Shown here piece by piece: positions 56,390 through 64,000 of a stretch of 64,000 bases of DNA. Position 1 is the stretch's first letter, and each line of letters starts with the position of its first letter. The stretch is from the NCBI GenBank assembly GCA_028023455.1, contig JAQFVV010000231.1, positions 823,001-887,000 of the forward strand, in the 5' to 3' direction. The notes under the pieces are model-generated. The model ran no database searches, was not told where the DNA came from, and worked only from the letters and a program-made list of their open reading frames with translations. This DNA comes from Epiperipatus broadwayi. Taxonomy: Eukaryota; Onychophora; Udeonychophora; Euonychophora; Peripatidae. The position numbers and the translations under genes are program-made.

Positions 56390-59300
56390 TTTATATTAAT
56401 TACATTTCCTTCTTGGTATTAAATTATAAAATCTTAGCCAAATGTTTTAACATTTTAATTTAAATAATTTACTAAACATATTTAAATATTAATTTATTAA
56501 TTATTTAAAGATATTAATTAGATTATTTAATGTTTGATTACAAATCCCAAGTTAATACTTTAGATCTAAATAAGAATTAGTTTAAAGTCTTATGTTTTAG
56601 GTATAGACAGTTAATAAAGTTGTTTTATTCTGTACAAAATGTGGTTATTTAATTAGGACCTACTTGTTAGTTTTAAAATAAATGGTTTTAAAATAATTTA
56701 TAAAATGTTAGTTCATGTAAAAGTTATTTAAAGGCAAAATTTAGAGATGTTAAATTTAAATAGGATTAATTGAGATACATTTTGATTTAAATAAGTTTTA
56801 AATTAAGTAAGTTTTAAACACGTAAAAGGTAGCTTTATTATTTTTGGAGTAATGGTTATGTCTAATATATGTGTGTGTGAATGTTGACGCATCTGTTTGA
56901 ATGAATGGAACATTTAAAAGAGAATTATTAGAGGTTATATTTTTTTAAAATGAATACATTTAAATAAAGATACTTTTTTAAAAAACTCTGGAAATAAAAT
57001 AAAGTGTTTAATTTAATTTATTTTTATTAAGTTACTTAAAAAAATAATTTATTTAATAATTAAACTGAAAATGACTCTAGACATAGATATGAATAAATAA
57101 TCTGGATTAAAAAGTTCAAGGTTAGGTTAATTATAAAAGTTTAAAACTACAGTAGTAATTTTAATATTCCACTTTCATATTTAAATGGGATTGGTTGAAC
57201 TGAGTTGTCTAATAGGAACTGTGGGAAACATATACATATAGGTGTTTTGATATAAAAAACAGGAATGTTAGTGTGTGTGTTGAAATTATTTTAAAGTTAT
57301 TACTGAAATTATTGACTGCATTTTGTTTCACAGTTTTTAAATCAGTTTAAAAAATTTTAATTGATTTTTCTTTTATCATTTCAAATGTCTGAATATAAGA
57401 GTTAAAAGTTATTCATTGCAGTACTACTCTGAGATATATGTTGACTGGCTTATTAAGTAGTAAATTACGAAAAGATGCTAAAAATCCTATTAACTTTTAA
57501 AGGAAGTCAAACTGTAAATTAACTACACATTAGAGGTATATGTTCTATTTTATCACTATTCTAAGACATTAATTAATTTGATCTTTGGCTGTAATAATTG
57601 CTTTCAACCCTTTAAATACTTTTTAAAATCATTATTATTACTGATTTTCTTATTGATAAAGTACTTTTTACATGTTTGATAAAACTCTGACCTAAAGATG
57701 AATAATTGATAAATAATTTTATGAAAACAATCTTAATTTGTTTCAGAAATATGTATAAAAGTCATTATATTTTTGTCAAATTAATAGTATAATAATGATG
57801 AATTGATGTAGAAGCATTGATTACATTAAGAATAGAAGAAAATGCAATGATCTGCAATTGTAGTCTATAATTTAAAAAAAAAAATAGTGACTAGAATCAA
57901 ATTCTTTCAATACTTTGAAGAAAATACTTTATCCAGTTAATTTTATACTAATGCAGATAAGCTAAAATTGAATAGAAATTATCCATTTTGAATTCATCTC
58001 CCCATTTATTTACAATAATTTCTAAAATGCTTATTTGTTTTGAAATATATACTTAAGAGAAAGAAGATATGATTTAAACTTATGTTGTATCTAATATTAT
58101 TAAAGTGTGTAAACTTTATAATATGGAACTTTACAAAGAATGTGTTATTACTAAGCATCTTCTATCTGCTCATATATCCTCAGATTTGTGCTTTAATTAT
58201 GAACCTCATTCTAAAGGAATTCTTGCACTTAATTATGGTATGTGTATTTATTATCTAGTCAAAATGAAGACTGTATTGCAGTATTTTCTTTAAAAAATAC
58301 AAAAGGACTCAAATAAAAAGAGATTATTTTTATTATAAGCTAAATACTTAAATAAGGCTATAACCTTAGTACCTGCACCTTGAGTGCTTAATTTATTACA
58401 AGAGAGACTTCTACAAATCCAAACACAAGATTTGACTGTATAAAGATAAGAGTGGCTCTTATTCTCAACCTATTTTTCTAAATCCCTAATCTTAAATGGT
58501 ATATATGGTGTTGTAAAATATACCTATAATAGTATGTGTATGAGAACAAGGCAGGATAAGAAATATTAGGTAAAAAGGTTTATTTTATACATTATTTTAT
58601 TATTATTTAGAGTTCTCGTATTTGTTGTGTCAGCCTAAATAAATTACCTAAGGTATAACAGCCTTTTTTTTTATATATCCACTATAAATAGTTTTCAATG
58701 GAAGCATTATGAACATCAATGTATATGAGAATTAAGATAGGTTATAAAATTGAATGTTATCATTATGTAATTATGATTTGTCAGAGTTCACATAGTGCTA
58801 GGCAGAATGGATGCATTTTGTGCCTTTGTACATGTGTGTGCCAGACATGTATTTATTATTACCATTAACAAATCCATGCCTTGTACTGTTAGTGGTGTCC
58901 ATTTGGGCAATTTTATGTGGATAGTATATTACTTTTATATGCATTCAGCCCTCAATGAGTGAGAGCATGGCTTGCTTATTTATTGGCACTGCTGGCACAT
59001 ATTCTGAGTGTCTATTCATGATATTGTATTGGTCAGCCCTTCCATGAGAAAAAGGGTGGCTTTCTCATTTTCAGCACTGCCAGGTCAATTTACTGGATCC
59101 TTATTCATATTTTTCCATTATCCATTTTGCCTAGAATTTAATATAATGCATATTTTGGTATTATATAAGATCTGATGGCATGACTGTTTTTATAATACAT
59201 TATTAGCTCTGCTACAACTTAAATTTAAATACATTGTGAGTATCAAACATATTTATTTTCTCATCCCATCATAGGTCTAAGTAATATATCCATTTTACTA

Positions 59301-59530
59301 TTTTTGCTATCTTTGTAAATCTATAAAAGGCATTCCCACACGGATTTTTAAACATAGTTTTGCTGTGTAAAGTATATATTACCTTATTGGTGGCCTGAAT
59401 ATAACCATATGTTTTGACTCTGTATGTATAATATTTAAAAAAAGACCATATTAGATAAAATGAAAATTTTTGGATGATGATAATTGGTTATACTGTTTCT
59501 TGAAGAATGTATTATGAAAAAGAGATATTT
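56390..59530. repeat. Right copy of the long collinear segment
   Basis: Corresponds in order to 37380-38470 (56400-57370), 39800-39860 (57870-57940) and 41770-42360 (58780-59410). AT-rich, no conserved coding frame (58105-58293 has no counterpart). It lacks the PLE, RTE and SINE insertions present in the left copy. Confidence 0.5.
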
Positions 59531-59539
59531 AAGCCAATA

Positions 59540-59870
59540 AACATCACATGATCACTATTTCTTACGCTTGCTCTTAACTGTTATTAAAACAGGAAAAACT
59601 CTCTATACGTATTGCCACTCAGTGCAAGCCAGAGTAATCAATGAATGCCAGAAGGCTTGTGCATAAAAACCCCATATAGTGCATACTCATCCAATCTCCC
59701 CATACTAGTTTCTGGCTTCTCACTGATGAAGGCCACAAGCCAGAAACTAGTCTGGGGATATTGGACGAGTAGGCATTAGATGATGATTTTATTCAAAAGC
59801 CTTCTGTCATCTATTGATTACTCTGGCTCGCATTGAGTGGCAATACATATAGAGAGTTTTGTTGTGTAAA
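59540..59870 (+). mobile_element. Retrozyme-like head-to-head element
   Basis: Left arm (AACATCACATGATCACTATT..., TGCCAGAAGGCTTGTGCATA) in minus orientation, right arm in plus orientation. They meet at a nearly spacer-less centre around 59719 (CTAGTTTCTGGCTT | CTCACTGATGAAGGCC). The plus ribozyme core is intact. Confidence 0.8.
59723..59752 (+). ncRNA. Hammerhead ribozyme motif, canonical core
   Basis: CTGATGA (59723-59729), A, stem II GGC/GCC around CACAA, A, GAAAC (59743-59747), TA, GTC (59750-59752). All conserved residues and the GTC cleavage triplet are present. The minus partner is truncated at stem II (59703-59718). Confidence 0.7.
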
Positions 59871-60498
59871 ATTATTAATAATTTATTAGTCTAATTTAAT
59901 AAATTTGAAAAAGGATGCTTATTGTAAATAAATATTTTACTGCATAAATATTACCTCATAATGTAAAAAAATATTTTTTTTTTCCTACTAATTAAATACG
60001 TTTTTGTTTCGTTGCCATTATTACATTATCACCTTCGTTACTCAGAAAATCTTATTTAATAAAATTTTATTATTAATTATTTTAAAAGAGTACGTTTCAA
60101 ACGATCACATGAAATTTATTTTTTTTACTTATTATTTAGTTTACTTGCATTGTAAGAAGATAAATTCTGTGTTTATTTGCTTTTTATATTCAAATGCACT
60201 TGCAATGTAGTTAGTAGCATAAAATATACTCTTCCTACTTGCTGCAATACCTCGTGTTAGTACTTATTGAAAGTTGTATCAGAAGATATAAAATTTTAGA
60301 AATGTTTATAGGGGTAGAAATGACATAGTTATACTTGATGAACTTTAAAATATTTAGAAATGTCTTAATTTGGTAGCTACATATTATTTAAGTATTGAAA
60401 TACTTTGTTATTTATATAGCTTTACGTTATATGTGTGTTGGCACAATTTTATTATTATATTTTATTACTGTGTATTCACACTTCTGTTTAGTTAAAAT
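59871..60498. repeat. Right copy of the long collinear segment, continued
   Basis: Partner of 46190-46380 and 46650-47100; see those entries. No gene. Confidence 0.5.
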
Positions 60499-60510
60499 AC
60501 AAATGTTTAA

Positions 60511-60690
60511 CATCACATGATCACTATCTTATACTAGCACATAATTGTTTATAAACAAGCCAGAAACTAGTCTGGGGATATTGAATGAGTAGGCATTAGA
60601 CAGGGATTTTATGCACAAGCCTTCTGGCATTCATTGATTACTCTGGTTGGCACATGGTGGCACTACTGTATGGAGTGTTTTGATTTGTTT
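60511..60690 (+). mobile_element. Retrozyme-like short copy with 12-bp target duplication
   Basis: ACAAATGTTTAA at 60499-60510 and 60691-60702 flanks 180 bp that join the CATCACATGATCACTATC end directly to AAGCCAGAAACTAGTC (60555-60572). The 5' half of the ribozyme is missing. Confirms retroposition-like mobility of the family. Confidence 0.8.
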
Positions 60691-60702
60691 ACAAATGTTT
60701 AA

Positions 60703-61160
60703 TGACATTTATGAGAGAAGAATATTTAAAGTATATTACAATTATCATCTTTCTTGTTCCAAGAACAATTCAATTTTGAACTCCGAGATATAGATATTTT
60801 AGAACTTGATATGAAATTTTTAAAATTGTAAGAATCTATATTTTAAATTTTTAAATAAGATAAACAGTGAGATAATATTCCAGTTGGTGTAAAAACCTGG
60901 TATTTTAGAAATTATAATTAGTTATTATGTTGTCTATAAAAGGACTCATATTCTGTGGAAAATCCATAGGTATTATGGTGCCTGATAAGAAACCTTTGGA
61001 CCAGCACTTGTTCAAGTACCTCTTGTAAGATCACACAATTGGTTTTTGGATACCAACATGATGGGCTTGATTATAAGGCTTGTTTTGATTCCCACATCTT
61101 TTGGGCAGTCTTAAGGTAATAAATTCTTAGTATTATTTCCAGGAGCTTCTGTATAGTAAA
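60703..61160. repeat. End of the right collinear segment
   Basis: 60780-61010 matches 47100-47430. 61020-61160 is spacer. Confidence 0.45.
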
Positions 61161-61180
61161 AATATAATAAGTAAATCACT

Positions 61181-61214
61181 GACATTTCAGTGCAATAACC
61201 GGAACTTTCCTCAA
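61181..61214 (-). ncRNA. Hammerhead-like motif, relative of the 0.6-kb family
   Basis: TTGAGGA (61208-61214), A, a weak stem II, then GAAATGTCAG (61181-61188) parallel GAAACGTCAGC at 627-634. C3 and one base after GAAA are changed. Confidence 0.45.
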
Positions 61215-61239
61215 AGTTTCTTTCTCAAATCATAAGAAT

Positions 61240-61830
61240 TTGTGTGGTGAGATGTCAAACCTTTTTTTTTATTATTTTCTCCTTATTCTCAAATTCTATT
61301 GGTTGAGAAGTTTTTAAAAAATATTTTACCCTCCAATAGCTTTTTTCAACTCACAATTTTCATTTATGCTCTTAGACTTGTTAAAAATCTCTATAGCTTT
61401 TCTTAGTAGTCATTCATATATTGGATAGACCAATCACAGAATAAACATAAAAAAGGAAAAACACATTTTGACAATTAGAGAAAAATCCACTTCATCAGCC
61501 ATTTATTTATACTTTAAATTAACTAACCATGACATCAATTATAACAAAACACATTTTCTGGCAAAACTTGGACAATATGACCAGAAACTGCTAAGAGAAG
61601 CTATAGAGATTTAAAAAAAACTTAAGAGCATAAATGAAAAGTGTGAATGGATAAAAATTAACAATATTTGGAAAAGACTATTGGAGGATATAATTTTTTT
61701 TTTAAAACATCTCAACCAAAAGAATTTGAGAAGGAGAAAATAAAGAAACATAATAATTTAAAATCTGACCACACACATTCTAATGATCTGAGAAGAAGCT
61801 CTAAATAATATATTTTAACTACATGAAAAC
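61240..61830 (+). pseudogene. PLE C-terminal relic in an inverted repeat
   Basis: About 61497-61690 reads SAIYLYFKLTNHDINYNKTH, FLAKLGQYDQKLLREAIEI, a TAA at 61611-61613, then KKLKSINEKCEWIKINNIWK and RLLEDI. This matches the post-GIY-YIG C-terminus of a PLE (REAIEI...N...W.L). The left part (61240-61410) is an inverted copy of the same 3' region (CTCAAATTCTATTGGTTGAG, CTCTATAGCTTTTCTTAG). A family different from the KKW type. Confidence 0.7.
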
Positions 61831-61864
61831 ACCTGAAAATAATGCTATGAATATATATATATAT

Positions 61865-61890
61865 TGTAACGAGCACAGATGTTCGTTACA
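61865..61890 (+). repeat. Terminal hairpin of the LTR
   Basis: A perfect 8-bp inverted repeat, TGTAACGA (61865-61872) and TCGTTACA (61883-61890), with a 10-base loop. Decayed versions sit at the ends of the copies at 200-225 and 22288-22313. Confidence 0.85.
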
Positions 61891-64000
61891 TTGCTTTTTT
61901 TTTTATTTATTAAACATGAGAGTAAGTTGAAAAGTTTGTGTTTGAAAATTTTCTTTAGGAATTAAAAATTGAAATTAGGTATCATCTTAAACTCGTATAT
62001 ATTAAATCGCACAGATAAATAAAAAAAAAATATATTAAAATAAAACTGTATTAAAAATAGAAAAGGTATTTTAAAAACAAAAACTTAAAAAGATTTAGAG
62101 ATAAAAATATATCTTTGATTTGGAAAGCAGGTTAATTAATCAGAAATGGAAATGATAAATTTAATTAGTCAAATGTAAACCAGCCTTGGGCATTTAAATG
62201 TAAAAACATCGGTCAGGTAGGAAAACAATAGAAACTTTTAGCAGGTGAGGTAAATCCATTGGGAAATCGGACCTCAACGAAAGGGATCATCATATCGATG
62301 ACATAATGCCAAGTCAATCCTTTGAATACGTATAAAAGGAAAATTTGGAAATTATTAATCAGTGAGTTAATGATTATTACGATGTGACTATATGTATTAG
62401 TACGAAGTGGGAGGTGAAGGGATTGAAAGAGGCACTTTCAATTCCTTCAGCCGTTAAAGAAAAGGGAGTGAAACATCGTTTTCTACATTGAGGACCGACT
62501 AAATTAAAAAACCTACGAATGAATAAATAAAACAACGGCTAAATGGATACCAATCTTAGGACGGCGTGGGAATTCATGTTCATGGCAAGCAATGGATAAA
62601 GATGAACTGTTTTAAACCGTAAGAACTTTATAAATAATGAACATTAAATTAAAATTTTCTATATTTAAATGATTGCAATATGATCCTATCTGACCAAACT
62701 AAATTCTTTATTAATAGTGTTATTTGATGTATTTTTTTTCTTATTTATGTAAAATCATTTCCATTTATTTATTTTTTATTCTTTAAGTTTTTATCATGAG
62801 TTTTTTGTTTTTCGTTAAATTAATTATATAAATGTTAAACTTGGGTCGGGCGTGAATGGCTGTATAGATTTGTAAAGTTATATTAGGGGAGGGTAATCTT
62901 AGGTTATTTGTGTCGTTGTTAGATTGGGTCAATGGATTGGATATATTGATGTAGTTAGTAGATGTAGTCGGAGATTCACTACTGGCAGAATCGCTTCATA
63001 CGCCGCACTCTCCCGTTTTGCCTATGGAAGGAATTATAAGATGCAGAGCGCAGTTCCTTTCTATGGAGTTTTTTTTTTTATTGTTCTTCTCGTTGGATAG
63101 AAGTAATATTCCTATCTAATGAGAGTCAATATCTTCTCTTAATCTTTTTGGTGCTGCCGTATTCCGTATTACATTGAATACATCGATGTATCAGATGGAT
63201 TGATGCCAGTTTGACTGCGAATTTTAGCCTAAGGTTAAATAGGGATAGAATATTTTATTTTCAAATGCAAATCTATGTGGTCTATTCATACTTGACCCTA
63301 AATAAAAATGCATTAAATTTAAGTTGTTTATAGACGCTTGCATGGATTGGTTATCGGTTAAGTATGTTTTGGGTTTTCATATTTGATCAAAATATATAGA
63401 CATTCGATAAATAATGATACCTTACGGTGAGTATCTAAAATGTATTTATTCGGATGTCTTTTAAGTTATTGGTGACAATGCAAGTATCTTATGGTGAATA
63501 CTATTGGGTTACGTATAAATTTCCCTCCGCAATTGTCAGTAATCAATAATTTTGTATTTTGATCATTTATGTTTACTTTGAAAGGTTTTTGACCATGAAA
63601 TCTATGTAACCGATCTATATTCAACATTATAAACAAGCTTTCCTAAATTTATCTGTGCGAACTTAATTAAAATGTAAAATTAGAATATAATAGTAATTAA
63701 ATGTAAATTAAAGTCAAAAATCAAAGTTAAAAATAATGTTAAATGTTAAAATGTAAACTAAGACTAAAATAATTTTAAATCTTATATATATGTGCATAAA
63801 TAAATGTTTGTATGCTAATTACTGGCAGTGGCTTATTTTATTTATTTTTTAATGTTGAAATCTAATTAGATAAGATATTATATTATTTAATCTCTGCTAT
63901 TCCACTGAGCTAGTGGCATGGGCTAATGACCGGAATCAAAAATTTTTTTTTTACGTACGTATCTGCCTACTTTATAAATTTTTCTAGGTTCAAATGCCTA
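61865..64000 (+). mobile_element. TGTAACGA-type LTR, reaching the window edge
   Basis: It starts TGTAACGA at 61865. The first 26 bases form a hairpin: TGTAACGA pairs with TCGTTACA at 61883-61890. It matches 20338-22313 and 1-225 in reverse orientation and is about 2.13 kb. The last bases of the window (AAATGCCTA) correspond to the position just before the TGGCGCC of the middle copy, so the internal region would begin immediately outside. No coding sequence. Confidence 0.65.

Overview
This is a gene-poor, very AT-rich metazoan intergenic window. There are no rRNA genes, no convincing tRNA genes, no CRISPR array and no complete host gene. Its content is nested repeats: Penelope-like retroelements (PLEs) with GIY-YIG endonuclease tails, an RTE-type and a second LINE family, LTR elements, hAT, Tc1/mariner and mariner-like DNA transposon remnants, tRNA-derived SINEs, foldback repeats and long (TA)n tracts. 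That mix fits an invertebrate genome; the species cannot be named from the sequence.

The most notable content is many hammerhead-ribozyme-like cores: CTGANGA, a short hairpin, GAAAC and often GTC. At least eight keep every invariant core base or all but one. They occur in (i) PLE 3' tails at 1.0, 3.7/4.5, 38.7/38.9, 41.6, 46.5 and 48.2 kb; (ii) a SINE-like, retrozyme-like family at 8.5-9.2, 11.7-12.2, 34.8, 39.3-39.7, 50.1, 59.6 and 60.5 kb; (iii) a second SINE-like family at 19.8, 22.9 and 32.8 kb; (iv) short or long inverted repeats at 0.6, 28.5-29.7, 34.2, 35.8, 47.6, 49.3, 54.8 and 61.2 kb. Many are head-to-head pairs, so each strand carries a ribozyme-like motif. One element sits inside an RTE copy with a 13-bp target duplication; two retrozyme-like copies have 12-13-bp duplications.

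Layout: 0-5 kb, LTR end, hairpin with hammerheads and two PLEs; 5.5-12.3 kb, LINE remnants, a candidate BEL/Pao-like LTR and retrozyme-like repeats; 13.2-19.8 kb, a minus-strand LTR retrotransposon with 2.6-kb LTRs, a polypurine tract and only a gag fragment; 19.8-23.3 kb, SINE-like repeats flanking a second LTR type (also at both window edges); 24-27.5 kb, foldback repeats and a weak candidate promoter/first exon; 27.7-34.3 kb, tandem repeat with hAT insertion, a 1.19-kb palindrome, a decayed coding repeat and a Tc1/mariner-like insertion; 34.9-35.7 kb, homopolymer sequence that is probably an assembly artefact; 37.4-47.4 kb, an old segment collinear with 56.4-61.0 kb and expanded by RTE, PLE and retrozyme insertions; 48-54 kb, PLEs and SINEs; 54.6-56 kb, a second RTE copy; 61-64 kb, PLE fragment and an LTR ending at the window edge.

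Inferred relationships: LINE/PLE machinery probably mobilised the SINEs and hammerhead elements. All retroelement reading frames seen are truncated or broken, so none looks autonomous here. All comparisons are by eye; distances and identities are approximate.
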